Assembly: GCA_937926215.1 (NCBI GenBank)
Contig: CALEYA010000037.1
Location: forward strand, 1-34,725
Origin: an uncultured Croceitalea sp.
GTDB lineage: Bacteria; Bacteroidota; Bacteroidia; Flavobacteriales; Flavobacteriaceae
Reading direction: 5' to 3'
Length of the DNA: 34,725 bases
Shown: piece by piece, positions 19,464 through 27,893 of the stretch
Layout of the letters: each line of letters opens with the position of its first letter
Position numbering within the stretch: position 1 is the first letter of the stretch
Translations under genes and position numbers: made by a program
Notes under the pieces: model-generated
What the model was told of the DNA's origin: nothing
The model's database searches: none
The model's input: the letters and a program-made list of their open reading frames with translations, nothing else

Positions 19464-20559
19464 ATGGTTTCCACGGATCTACACAAAGGTCTTATTGAGC
19501 GCCTTGGAGCGTTAAGGAGGTATCTTTGACATTGATGCCAAACTTATTGAGATAGAGAACGAAGAGGAAAAAACATTGGAGCCCGGTTTTTGGGACAATC
19601 CGCAGGAAGCCCAAAAGCAGATGAAATCCATCAAATCCAAAAAAAAATGGGTCCAAGATTTCAATGCGGCCCAAACCTTGGTCAATGATTTAGAGGTGCT
19701 ACTGGAGTTCCAAGAAATGGGCGAAGTGGAAGAAGATGAGGTGACCAAAAAATATGAGGCTGGCCTAGAACTAATCGAAAGCCTTGAGTTTAAAAACATG
19801 CTTTCTGAGGAAGGGGACGAACTCACCGCGGTTTTGCAGATAACTGCCGGCGCTGGGGGAACTGAAAGTTGCGATTGGGCGGCTATGCTTATGCGCATGT
19901 ACCTTATGTGGAGCGAGAAGAACGGGTTTAAGGTCAAAGAGCTCAATTACCAGGGAGGCGATGTTGCCGGAATCAAGACCGTTACCTTGGAAATCGATGG
20001 CGATTATGCCTTTGGCTGGTTAAAGGGTGAAAATGGAGTGCATCGTTTGGTGCGTATCTCCCCTTTTGACAGTAACGCCAAACGACACACTTCCTTTGCG
20101 TCCGTTTATGTATATCCGTTGGCCGATGATACCATAGAAATCGAAATCAACCCGGCCGATATCGAAATTACAACGGCACGTTCCAGCGGTGCGGGGGGGC
20201 AAAATGTGAACAAGGTAGAGACTAAGGTCCAGTTGGTACATAAACCCTCGGGCATTCAAATTTCGTGTTCAGATTCCCGTTCTCAGCATGACAATAGGGC
20301 TACTGCCATGAAAATGTTGAAATCCCAATTGTACGAAATTGAACTCCGTAAAAAACAAGAGGCCAGACAGGAAATTGAATCTTCTAAAATGAAGATAGAA
20401 TGGGGGTCACAGATCCGTAATTATGTAATGCACCCTTATAAATTGGTCAAGGATGTCCGTACGGCGGAAGAGACCGGAAATGTAGACGCTGTAATGGATG
20501 GTGACATCAATAGGTTTTTAAAAGCCTTTTTGATGATGATGGGCCAGAAAGAGGATTAA
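19464..20559 (+). CDS. prfB: Peptide chain release factor 2, programmed +1 frameshift
   Basis: RF2 recognises UGA and UAA stop codons and triggers peptide release. The first 21 codons (19464-19526, [21 protein letters not shown]) end at an in-frame TGA at 19527-19529. A +1 shift at CTT-T resumes at GAC 19528 and continues to 20559, giving 364 residues (E. coli 365). The joined sequence reads [15 protein letters not shown], like E. coli LRGYLDYDAKKERLE. The class motif SPF is seen in [18 protein letters not shown], and the catalytic GGQ in [12 protein letters not shown] at about 244-246. An annotation starting inside at the TTG 19576 would truncate about 37 residues. Confidence 0.95.
19514..19530 (+). 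promoter_or_regulatory. RF2 programmed frameshift site
   Basis: AAGGAGG-TAT-CTT-TGA-C has the same order and spacing as the E. coli prfB site (AGGGGG-TAT-CTT-TGA-C). The Shine-Dalgarno-like element is three bases before the slippery CTT, and the stop is the poorly read TGAC context. Low RF2 slows termination and favours slippage, which gives autoregulation. Confidence 0.95.
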
Positions 20560-20620
20560 TTTTGTTTAATCAAACTAACCATTTAACAAACAATTAACCG
20601 GGCATGGTTATTGCTTCGGT

Positions 20621-20628
20621 TATTTTTG
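20621..20628 (+). promoter_or_regulatory. -7 box upstream of the small exported protein
   Basis: TATTTTTG matches TAnnTTTG and lies 13 bases before the ATG at 20642. No good -33 element is seen. Confidence 0.45.
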
Positions 20629-20641
20629 AAAACTTAAAGTG

Positions 20642-21097
20642 ATGAAAAAACCAGCTATTTTATTCGTTTTTATTATGCTATTTTCCGTAGCATCAGTATC
20701 CGCCCAATATAGAAACGGTGGACGTTTTGGTAGACAAGGAGGGTCTGGGATACCACAAGCGCAAACCCCGCCCAAAGAACCGGAAGCAAAAAATGCCGAC
20801 CAGTTAGTAGACGAACAAATGCCCAAAATAACAAAACAACTAGGTTTAGACCCTTTTGAAGAAGCCGTTACTAGATCGGTCTTGGTAAAATATGTACAAA
20901 AACGCTTGGAACTCCAAATTTTAAAGCTGGAACCCAAGAAGATGCAGGAGGAATTTGAAAAATTGGCCAAACTACAACGTGAGGAGTTAAAGGCAGGCCT
21001 TCCCGAAGAAAAATACGAAGCGTATCTAGAACTTGAAAAAAACCGTTTTCAAGCGAAAAGAAAAAAGAAAAAGAAAAAAAAGAAGTCCAAGGAATAA
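20642..21097 (+). CDS. Small exported helical protein with lysine-rich tail
   Basis: I take ATG 20642 (151 residues) over the GTG one codon earlier. A signal peptide MKKPAILFVFIMLFSVASVSA is followed by a Gly/Arg/Pro-rich stretch (YRNGGRFGRQGGSGIP) and an amphipathic helical region from about 65 to 135 with LGLDPFEEAVTRSVLVKYVQ and LEKNRFQAKRK. The layout loosely recalls Spy/CpxP-type periplasmic helical proteins, but I see no LTxxQ motif. The C-terminus is almost all lysine (KKKKKKKKSKE). The TonB-dependent receptor begins one base after its stop codon, so the two are surely co-translated and likely work together. The function is unknown. Confidence 0.8.
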   Translation: MKKPAILFVFIMLFSVASVSAQYRNGGRFGRQGGSGIPQAQTPPKEPEAKNADQLVDEQMPKITKQLGLDPFEEAVTRSVLVKYVQKRLELQILKLEPKKMQEEFEKLAKLQREELKAGLPEEKYEAYLELEKNRFQAKRKKKKKKKKSKE

Positions 21098-21098
21098 T

Positions 21099-23528
21099 AT
21101 GCAAAAACTGTTCTTAGTATTGGCATTGTGCATAGCATCAAACATCATAGCACAAAGGCCTCAAAAAAAGCCAATAACAATAACGGGGACAGTTCTGGAT
21201 AAAGATACAGGCCAACCTTTGGAATATGCTACCTTGGTGCTTCAAAATGTCAAGGACCCCAGTGTTATAAGTGGCGGTATCTCTAATGAAAAAGGGAAAT
21301 TCTCGGTGACTACGCCTCCTGGCATCTACAATATTTCCATAGAATACATCTCATACACCACCTACAAAAAAGATAATCAAGCACTGCGGACAACTACGGA
21401 TTTGGGCACCATAACTTTGGCCTTGGATGTTGCACAACTGGATGAAGTAGAGGTGATTGCAGAGCGAACTACCGTAGAACTTCGTCTGGACAAACGTATT
21501 TATAACGTTGGTAAGGATTTGACCGTTGCCGGTGGAACGGTAAGTGATGTGTTGGACAATGTGCCTTCCGTTTCGGTTGATGTAGAAGGCAATGTACAAT
21601 TGCGGGGAAATGATGACGTACGTATCCTAATCAATGGGAAACCCTCGGCCATTACGGGACTCAATAGTACCGAAGCATTGCGACAGCTTCCTGCAGAATC
21701 CATTGAAAAAGTCGAAGTTATTACATCCCCCTCCGCGCGCTATGATGCGGAAGGTTCCGGGGGCATCATCAATATTATCCTTAGAAGAAGTAAGTTGCAA
21801 GGATTGAACGGCGCACTTACCACTAATTTGGGCTATCCAGAAAGTGCCGGCATCAATGGTAACCTGAATTTTAGGACCGGGGCTTTCAATATTTTCACCA
21901 ATACCGGATACAATTATAGGACAAGGCCTGGAAATTCCCTAAATGCCACTTCCTTTTTTGATGCCGCCGGCATGTTTACAAACGACATTCGGGAAGAACG
22001 AGATTTTGATAGGGTCCGAAGGGGGTTGAACGCCAACCTTGGTGTAGAGTGGTACATTAACAAAACCGCATCGCTTACCCAATCTGTTTTCATTCGCGAT
22101 TCCGACAACACTAGCGAAACTACCAACAATTTTAGCCAGACGGATAGTAATGGCGCCACCAGTAGCGGTTTTCGGTTTGATCCGGAGCGGGAAACGGACC
22201 AAACATTTCAATACGCCCTTAATTTTGACAAGCAATTCAATGGGGACTCGGAACACAAATTAACGGCGGCCTTTCAATTTGAGACCAGCGATGAGGTAGA
22301 GGAATCCTTGATCATACAAAACGGTTTTGACAGTGAATCGGTACGAACGGCGGAGGATCAGGAGCGGATTTTCCTTCAAACGGATTATGTGGTCCCTTTT
22401 GGTAAAGACCAGCAATTGGAACTAGGGTATCGCGGCGATTTTAATAGGCTAGTAACGGATTTTGATGTTGATTTTATTAGCCCTACCGAGGAGGAATTAG
22501 GGATAAACAATCCCAGTAATGTTTTGGATTATAAGGAAACCATCAATGCCTTTTACACCCAATATGGGGATACCTTTGGTAAGTTTTCTTTGCTGGCCGG
22601 CTTGCGGTATGAAGCTACGCGCCTTATCATCAACCAGATTGAAAGTAGTGATTTCAATAGGAATAATTTTGATGGGCTCTTCCCTACCTTCAACCTCAAC
22701 TTTGAATTGGATGAAAGGGAAAGCTTTCAATTGGGGTATAATAGAAGGATTCGAAGGCCACGTTCCCGGTTTTTAAACCCTTTCCCCTCCCGTTCCAGCC
22801 CTACCAATCTGTTCCAAGGAAACCCTAATCTTACGCCTTCCTTTTCCAATCAGTTGGAATTGGGTTATTTAAAACGCTTTAAAAAGCTGACCGTTAATGG
22901 ATCCATTTATTACCAAAGGGCAACGGACGTCATTACTTTTATTACGGAAGATACGGGTGAGGACACTTTTTTTGACGGCGAGCAAGTTAGCATCTTAAGA
23001 AGAACACCTGCAAACTTGGCCAGTAACGACCGTTATGGCTTTGAGGTGACTACCAATTATAGAGGTTCCAAAAAATGGAACCTTAACGGGAACATCAACC
23101 TTTTTCAATTGGTCACCAGAGGTGACTTTAACGGCCAAAATTTTGATGCGGAAAACCTAAGCTGGTTTATTCGACTCAACAATAAAGTTACGTTGCCTTA
23201 TAAAATAGATTGGCAAACCCGATTGTTTTACAGAGGGCCAACGGAAACTGCCCAAACCAGGAACCAAGGGATATTCTCCTTAAGTTTTGCGTTTAGCAAG
23301 GACCTCTTTAATGATAAGGCGTCATTGGCCTTTAACGTAAGTGATGTCTTCAATAGCTTAAGAAGGGTCAGCGAGACCCAAACACCTTTCTTCGTATCCG
23401 ACAGCGAGTTTCAATTTAGGGTACGAAGTTTTAATCTATCCTTCACCTATCGTTTTAATCAAAAGAAAACCCGGTCTCGTGGTGGTAATCGTAATGAAGA
23501 TGGTGGTGGTGAAGAATTTGGAACGTAA
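21099..23528 (+). CDS. TonB-dependent receptor, outer-membrane beta-barrel family (OMP_b-brl_3 type)
   Basis: I choose ATG 21099, which begins a good signal peptide (MQKLFLVLALCIASNIIAQ). The upstream in-frame ATG at 21033 lies inside the preceding gene's lysine tail. The resulting 809-residue protein has a carboxypeptidase-regulatory-like domain (ITGTVLDKDTGQPLEYATLV) at about 25-110, a plug domain at about 120-230 (VSDVLDNVPSVSVDVEGNV, LRGNDDVRILINGKPSAI, SARYDAEGSGGIINI), then a barrel of about 580 residues rich in aromatic and beta-strand repeats. It probably moves a ligand across the outer membrane with TonB-ExbBD energy. The ligand is not predictable, and no SusD-like partner follows. 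Confidence 0.9.
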   Translation: MQKLFLVLALCIASNIIAQRPQKKPITITGTVLDKDTGQPLEYATLVLQNVKDPSVISGGISNEKGKFSVTTPPGIYNISIEYISYTTYKKDNQALRTTTDLGTITLALDVAQLDEVEVIAERTTVELRLDKRIYNVGKDLTVAGGTVSDVLDNVPSVSVDVEGNVQLRGNDDVRILINGKPSAITGLNSTEALRQLPAESIEKVEVITSPSARYDAEGSGGIINIILRRSKLQGLNGALTTNLGYPESAGINGNLNFRTGAFNIFTNTGYNYRTRPGNSLNATSFFDAAGMFTNDIREERDFDRVRRGLNANLGVEWYINKTASLTQSVFIRDSDNTSETTNNFSQTDSNGATSSGFRFDPERETDQTFQYALNFDKQFNGDSEHKLTAAFQFETSDEVEESLIIQNGFDSESVRTAEDQERIFLQTDYVVPFGKDQQLELGYRGDFNRLVTDFDVDFISPTEEELGINNPSNVLDYKETINAFYTQYGDTFGKFSLLAGLRYEATRLIINQIESSDFNRNNFDGLFPTFNLNFELDERESFQLGYNRRIRRPRSRFLNPFPSRSSPTNLFQGNPNLTPSFSNQLELGYLKRFKKLTVNGSIYYQRATDVITFITEDTGEDTFFDGEQVSILRRTPANLASNDRYGFEVTTNYRGSKKWNLNGNINLFQLVTRGDFNGQNFDAENLSWFIRLNNKVTLPYKIDWQTRLFYRGPTETAQTRNQGIFSLSFAFSKDLFNDKASLAFNVSDVFNSLRRVSETQTPFFVSDSEFQFRVRSFNLSFTYRFNQKKTRSRGGNRNEDGGGEEFGT

Positions 23529-23622
23529 ACTTCTTCTAGTCAAGCCAACGAAGCGTTTATTAGAAACTGAATTTTGATCTTGAGGCAGGCCTCTGGGTAT
23601 TATACCCTTTTACGGGGTTAAT

Positions 23623-23650
23623 AAAAAAAGAGCCAGAAGGCTCTTTTTTA
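23623..23650. terminator. Bidirectional terminator
   Basis: AAAAAAGAGCC-AGAA-GGCTCTTTTTT forms an 11-base-pair stem with a 4-base loop, with A/T runs on both sides. It serves the receptor gene (plus) and the small membrane protein gene (minus) whose stop codon starts at 23651. Confidence 0.88.
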
Positions 23651-23824
23651 TTATTCGTTACGCGCAGCTTTTTTAGCTTCGCGGCGTTCTTTCCACATTT
23701 CCAATAAGTTTCCTCCCAACCAATAAGGCACTACGAAAGTCAATAAAAAAATCATCAACCAAAACCCTATTGTTAGAATAGTTAGAAATGCCAAAAATCC
23801 GAGGTACTGATCAAATTCTACCAT
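23651..23824 (-). CDS. Small membrane protein, 57 residues
   Basis: This short gene is easily missed. The product begins MVEFDQYLGFLAFLTIL, has one or two hydrophobic segments across residues 8-37 (including GFWLMIFLLTFVVPYWLGG) and ends in a charged amphipathic tail (EMWKERREAKKAARNE), as in many single-pass inner-membrane peptides. The terminator at its 3' end and the regular codon use support it. The positively charged tail suggests a cytoplasmic C-terminus. It is divergent from fumC, 137 bases between start codons. I know of no function. Confidence 0.75.
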   Translation of the reverse strand: MVEFDQYLGFLAFLTILTIGFWLMIFLLTFVVPYWLGGNLLEMWKERREAKKAARNE

Positions 23825-23934
23825 GAAAACTTATTTATAGCGCAAAGATACCGTGAAAACCGGCAAAGTTGCAAGTGCAATTTTAAAATTTTTATAAACT
23901 GGGCAATTTAATTAGCCATAAATAGTGTAAACTT

Positions 23935-23942
23935 TACCTTTG
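23935..23942 (+). promoter_or_regulatory. -7 box upstream of fumC
   Basis: TACCTTTG matches TAnnTTTG exactly and lies 19 bases before the fumC ATG. No clear -33 element is seen at the usual distance. Confidence 0.5.
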
Positions 23943-23961
23943 CAACCTAATTTATAGCGTA

Positions 23962-25359
23962 ATGGAATACAGAATAGAAAAGGATACCATGGGCGAGGTG
24001 CAAGTACCCGCTAATAAGTATTGGGGTGCACAAACCGAGCGTTCCAGAAACAATTTTAAAATTGGTCCTGCTGCCTCTATGCCCTTGGAGGTTGTCTACG
24101 GGTTTGCCTATCTAAAAAAAGCTGCCGCCTATACCAATGCGGAATTGGGCACGCTTAGTACAGAGAAACGCGATTTGATCGCAGCCGTATGTGATGAAAT
24201 TTTAGCGGGCAAGCACGACGGGCAATTTCCACTAGTTATCTGGCAAACCGGTTCCGGTACCCAAAGCAATATGAACGTCAATGAAGTTATTGCCAATAGG
24301 GCCCATGAGATGGTCGGAAAAAAAATTGGCGAAGGTGATAAGACCATCCAACCCAATGATGATGTCAACAAATCGCAATCTTCAAACGACACTTTTCCAA
24401 CCGGGATGCATATTGCTGCCTATAAAAAGATTATGGATGTCACCATTCCTGGGGTTGAACGCTTAAGGGACACCCTTCAAAAAAAGTCGGCAGAATTTAA
24501 GGATGTCGTCAAAATTGGGCGTACCCATTTAATGGATGCCACACCACTTACACTTGGGCAAGAGTTTTCCGGTTATGTAGCGCAGTTGAACTACGGTCTT
24601 TCTGCTTTAAAAAATACCTTATCCCATTTGGGGGAACTCGCCCTTGGTGGTACCGCCGTAGGCACCGGTCTTAATACCCCACAAGGGTATGACGTTTTGG
24701 TGGCCAAGTACATAGCAGAGTTTACGGGCCTACCTTTTGTTACTGCTAAAAATAAGTTTGAAGCCCTTGCGGCACATGACGCCATAGTGGAGAGTCATGG
24801 TGCCTTAAAACAATTGGCGGTATCCTTGAACAAAATTGCCAATGATATTAGAATGATGGCTTCTGGGCCGCGATCGGGTATTGGGGAAATCATCATCCCT
24901 GCCAATGAACCTGGTAGCTCCATTATGCCCGGAAAGGTAAATCCAACACAATGTGAAGCTTTGACCATGGTCTGTGCCCAAGTAATAGGAAACGACGTGG
25001 CTATTGCCGTTGGTGGAACCCAAGGCCATTATGAGCTTAACGTGTTCAAACCCATGATGGCCGCCAATATCTTACAGTCCGCGCAACTTCTTGGGGACGC
25101 TTGCAGTAGTTTTGATGAAAATTGTGCCTCGGGGATTTTGCCCAACCACGAAACCATTACCACACTATTGAACAATTCCCTAATGTTGGTTACGGCGCTC
25201 AATACCAAAATTGGGTATTACAAAGCTGCGGAAATAGCGAATACAGCCCATAAAAACGGAACTACCCTAAAGGAAGAGGCTATTAACCTAGGGTATGTTA
25301 CCGCAGAAGAATATGACGCTTGGGTAAAACCAGAGGATATGGTCGGTAGTTTAAAATAG
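23962..25359 (+). CDS. fumC: Fumarate hydratase, class II
   Basis: The 465-residue enzyme converts fumarate and water to L-malate in the TCA cycle, as a homotetramer in the cytoplasm. The fumarase/aspartase superfamily signature [16 protein letters not shown] is intact. The substrate segments [20 protein letters not shown] and [17 protein letters not shown] and the conserved [17 protein letters not shown] are present. Length and order match iron-independent FumC rather than aspartase or argininosuccinate lyase. It carries an AT-rich terminator just after the stop. Confidence 0.96.
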   Translation: MEYRIEKDTMGEVQVPANKYWGAQTERSRNNFKIGPAASMPLEVVYGFAYLKKAAAYTNAELGTLSTEKRDLIAAVCDEILAGKHDGQFPLVIWQTGSGTQSNMNVNEVIANRAHEMVGKKIGEGDKTIQPNDDVNKSQSSNDTFPTGMHIAAYKKIMDVTIPGVERLRDTLQKKSAEFKDVVKIGRTHLMDATPLTLGQEFSGYVAQLNYGLSALKNTLSHLGELALGGTAVGTGLNTPQGYDVLVAKYIAEFTGLPFVTAKNKFEALAAHDAIVESHGALKQLAVSLNKIANDIRMMASGPRSGIGEIIIPANEPGSSIMPGKVNPTQCEALTMVCAQVIGNDVAIAVGGTQGHYELNVFKPMMAANILQSAQLLGDACSSFDENCASGILPNHETITTLLNNSLMLVTALNTKIGYYKAAEIANTAHKNGTTLKEEAINLGYVTAEEYDAWVKPEDMVGSLK

Positions 25360-25365
25360 GTGTAA

Positions 25366-25388
25366 AAAAAATTCTGTCAGAATTTTTT
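25366..25388. terminator. AT-rich terminator after fumC
   Basis: AAAAAATTCT-GTC-AGAATTTTTT is a perfect 10-base-pair stem with a three-base loop starting 6 bases after the fumC stop. Most pairs are A-T, and the T-run is part of the stem, so it is weaker than the other terminators here. Confidence 0.7.
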
Positions 25389-25422
25389 AAACCACAAAAA
25401 TGAGGATGTCAACTGCCAACAT

Positions 25423-25443
25423 CTATTTGTAGACAACAAATAG
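25423..25443. repeat. Hairpin upstream of the TPR-like gene
   Basis: CTATTTGT-AGACA-ACAAATAG is a perfect 8-base inverted repeat with a 5-base spacer. It is 80 bases before the ATG at 25524, just upstream of a TACTTTG promoter-like element (25467-25473), so a regulator site is possible. Confidence 0.45.
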
Positions 25444-25523
25444 TTTTCATTTTAAGTAGGATATGGTACTTTGCGATGGTTTCTAAAGAAAACCTAAAAC
25501 GTGTAACCAAATCCTACTTAAAT

Positions 25524-25973
25524 ATGAAATCCCCCATTTATCTAGTAATGCTATTTTGCAGTGGAATGTGTTTTGCACAAACCGCCTCGTTAACTTTTGA
25601 AGACGAAATACCAAAAGACGAAACTGAAACAACTTATGTTGAGGAAGCAAAAAAATCTACAGCGAAAAACGAAAATTCACTCGAAAGTATAAATTCGCTT
25701 TTTAAAACTAAAGACTATCAAAAAGCTGCCACTGCTTATGACTCTTTGTTGTATAACAAAAATACCGTGCTAAATATAAAAGTATTACAACAAGCTGGAG
25801 ATGCCCACTACAACATCGGTAATATGGAAAAGGCAGCATATTATTATAAGCGTATTTTTGAAGTTCAACATCTGTTAAATGCCTATTTGACAAAAAAAGA
25901 ATTTATTGAAGACCTTAAAAAAGACGGAAGGATAGAATTTGCGAAAAGGGTAACACAGGCTTTCGAAAACTGA
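25524..25973 (+). CDS. Exported TPR-like hypothetical protein
   Basis: I prefer ATG 25524 over the in-frame ATG at 25476, because it starts directly at a signal peptide (MKSPIYLVMLFCSGMCFAQ) and the earlier start overlaps a promoter-like element. The 149-residue product has an acidic linker (FEDEIPKDETETTYVEE) and then two or so helical pairs resembling tetratricopeptide repeats: SLFKTKDYQKAATAYDSLLY and QQAGDAHYNIGNMEKAAYYY. TPR modules bind other proteins, so an envelope scaffold role is plausible. No specific family is recognised. Confidence 0.75.
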   Translation: MKSPIYLVMLFCSGMCFAQTASLTFEDEIPKDETETTYVEEAKKSTAKNENSLESINSLFKTKDYQKAATAYDSLLYNKNTVLNIKVLQQAGDAHYNIGNMEKAAYYYKRIFEVQHLLNAYLTKKEFIEDLKKDGRIEFAKRVTQAFEN

Positions 25974-25996
25974 CATTTAACCAAAAGAATACCAAT

Positions 25997-26029
25997 AAAA
26001 AAGGGCAATCCGTTTGGATTGCCCTTTTT
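25997..26029. terminator. Bidirectional terminator
   Basis: AAAAAGGGCAATCC-GTTT-GGATTGCCCTTTTT is a long stem with A/T runs on both sides. It lies between convergent genes and can end both. Confidence 0.9.
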
Positions 26030-26057
26030 CGTTATGATAGTGGATAGTGTGTCTTTT

Positions 26058-26945
26058 TTACTTTAAAGTAAACTTAGATGTTCCCAAAAGTTTTAAACCA
26101 TCGTCATATACGTTTACCATATAATTTCCTTTTTGGAAATCCCCAGCTGGTTTGTTGATATAATCACAAACATCCAAAGAACTGTTTTCATAGTAAAAGC
26201 TGGTTCCTTTGCTGTAGGTTATGGATGAACCTGCATCAGTAGACTTTGAAAAACTTTCACCTAACGTGTTACCCTGTGGGTCCAATACTTCAATAAAAAA
26301 TTCCCTGTCACCGGCATCAGCGATTACGTTGTCCGCCACGGTAAAACAAACTTTGAACTTGTCCGTTGCCTTAGCTCTTGAAGTAGAAACCAATTTTCCG
26401 CTTTTTCTTTCCTTAACGGCATCGATATTGAATTTGGAAAGGTTTAGTGCAGAACCTCTTTCAACGGCATCAGCCAATTGGGTGTTCTGTACTACCAAAG
26501 AATCGTTGAAAACGGTTTGCTTTTCCAATTCCACAAATGTGCTGTCACGCTCCATGGCCAACATCGTGTTGGATTGCGTTAAGGAATCTACTTGCTTTAA
26601 CAACTCTTCACGCTCTGCTTTTAGTACGCTCACTTGTCTTCTGTATCTTGATAAAGAAGCGATATCGGCTTTCATTGTTTGTACGGAATCGATATATCTT
26701 GCGATATTGTCACGTGCCGCTACCAACTCTTCGTTTGTAGCGTTGCTCTCCAAAATAGCTTTATCATATTCTGATTTTAAGCTGTTCAAATCTTCTACTA
26801 CCAATTCTTTTTCTTGCGTTAAAGCATTGGTCGTCTTTTTCTTGTCTTGGTAAAGGCTAACGGTGTATATGATCGTTCCCAAAAGGATAACGCCCAATAG
26901 ACCCGCAATTACCTTTAAACTGTTGTTGTTCTTCGTGTCTGTCAT
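26058..26945 (-). CDS. Membrane-anchored coiled-coil protein
   Basis: The 295-residue protein has one N-terminal transmembrane helix (VIAGLLGVILLGTIIYTVSL, residues 12-31), a long coiled coil to about residue 165 (heptads such as ELVVEDLNSLKSEYDKAILE), and a C-terminal beta-sandwich-like part starting near FKVCFTVADNVIADAGDREF. The small cytoplasmic N-terminus and long extracytoplasmic part suggest a structural or sensing envelope role. I recognise no family name. It shares an upstream 11-base motif with the divergent MBL-fold gene. Confidence 0.75.
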   Translation of the reverse strand: MTDTKNNNSLKVIAGLLGVILLGTIIYTVSLYQDKKKTTNALTQEKELVVEDLNSLKSEYDKAILESNATNEELVAARDNIARYIDSVQTMKADIASLSRYRRQVSVLKAEREELLKQVDSLTQSNTMLAMERDSTFVELEKQTVFNDSLVVQNTQLADAVERGSALNLSKFNIDAVKERKSGKLVSTSRAKATDKFKVCFTVADNVIADAGDREFFIEVLDPQGNTLGESFSKSTDAGSSITYSKGTSFYYENSSLDVCDYINKPAGDFQKGNYMVNVYDDGLKLLGTSKFTLK

Positions 26946-26963
26946 AATATTTGATTTAAATAC

Positions 26964-27046
26964 TTTTCGTTTACTAAATTACCTTTCGGCTAGTTTCAGT
27001 TTTATGTACGGCCTAGGATTTGTTTTAGATGTTTTGTAAACGAAAA
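26964..27046. promoter_or_regulatory. Paired 11-base inverted repeat in divergent promoter region
   Basis: TTTTCGTTTAC (26964-26974) and GTAAACGAAAA (27036-27046) are perfect inverted copies 61 bases apart. Read towards each gene, the same GTAAACGAAAA motif lies upstream of the ATGs of both divergent genes (18 bases before 26945 and 66 bases before 27113). This is a candidate shared operator. Confidence 0.5.
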
Positions 27047-27112
27047 ATGTTAATTTTTTTTTCTCACCCCAGTGATGGCGTACCTTTAAGTGAATGTTAA
27101 TTTTTTTAAAAA

Positions 27113-27892
27113 ATGTACACCCCTAAGCTGTTTTCGCTCTTATTGGTTTTCTCTTTGGCAAGTTGTAAAGGACAAACCGATGTAAAAAAAGAAGCTTCCG
27201 AAGAAACTACTACCAATAAAACTGAATTGAAAATCATTCCCATAGCACACGCTACCACGGTTTTGGAATGGAGCGACATCACCATTTATATAGACCCAGT
27301 AGGTGGAAAAAAAGCCTTTGAGGGACAAAAATTGCCAGACCTTATCTTGATTACGGATATTCATGGAGACCATTTTAGTTTGGAAACCTTGGAACAACTC
27401 AATACCGAAAAAGCTAAGATTATGGTACCACAGGCGGTTGCGGACAAAATGCCAGATTCTTTTACTCCACAGATCGATGTATTGGATAACGGGGATTCCA
27501 AGGAACGGTATACTATTAAAGTAGAAGCCATTCCCATGTACAACCTTAGGGAGGAAGCCTTAAAGTTCCATGAAAAAGGTCGGGGTAATGGCTACGTCCT
27601 TAATTTAGGTAGGCAACGCCTTTATTTTTCTGGGGATACGGAAGATATTCCGGAGATGAGGGCCTTAAAAAATATTGACAAGGCTTTTGTTTGTATGAAC
27701 CTACCGTATACCATGACGGAAGAACGTGCTGCCGATGCCGTGTTGGAATTTAAACCCAAACAGGTGTATCCTTACCACTATCGGGGCAGACCTAATGTTA
27801 GTGATGTCTCCAAGTTCAAATCCCTTGTTAACCAACAGAATCAGGGTATTGAAGTCATCCAATTGGATTGGTACCCGACGGAGGACTATTAA
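27113..27892 (+). CDS. MBL-fold metal-dependent hydrolase, lipoprotein
   Basis: The 259-residue product starts with a lipoprotein signal (MYTPKLFSLLLVFSLASCKGQ, lipobox LASC) and continues as a metallo-beta-lactamase-fold hydrolase of the UlaG-like group. The core elements are IAHATTVLEWSDITIYIDPV, the metal loop ITDIHGDHF, NLGRQRLYFSGDTEDIPEM with the Asp ligand, and the C-terminal PKQVYPYHYRGR with a His. The canonical HxHxDH reads DIHGDH, so the first histidine is Asp. The protein sits in the envelope, possibly as a phosphoester or lactone hydrolase. The substrate is unknown. It ends one base short of the convergent EttA gene. Confidence 0.88.
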   Translation: MYTPKLFSLLLVFSLASCKGQTDVKKEASEETTTNKTELKIIPIAHATTVLEWSDITIYIDPVGGKKAFEGQKLPDLILITDIHGDHFSLETLEQLNTEKAKIMVPQAVADKMPDSFTPQIDVLDNGDSKERYTIKVEAIPMYNLREEALKFHEKGRGNGYVLNLGRQRLYFSGDTEDIPEMRALKNIDKAFVCMNLPYTMTEERAADAVLEFKPKQVYPYHYRGRPNVSDVSKFKSLVNQQNQGIEVIQLDWYPTEDY

Positions 27893-27893
27893 A

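Noticed and set aside
19576-19578. TTG as the start of prfB
   Set aside because: It misses the N-terminal part and the frameshift. The frame from 19464 with +1 shift gives the family length and sequence.
21033-21035. ATG 21033 as the receptor start
   Set aside because: It adds a lysine/arginine-rich stretch that is only the preceding gene's tail read in another frame. The signal peptide starts at 21099.
26221-26853. 210-codon plus-strand frame
   Set aside because: Antisense to the coiled-coil gene. Its Ser/Leu/Val-rich composition is what a complement of coiled-coil codons gives.
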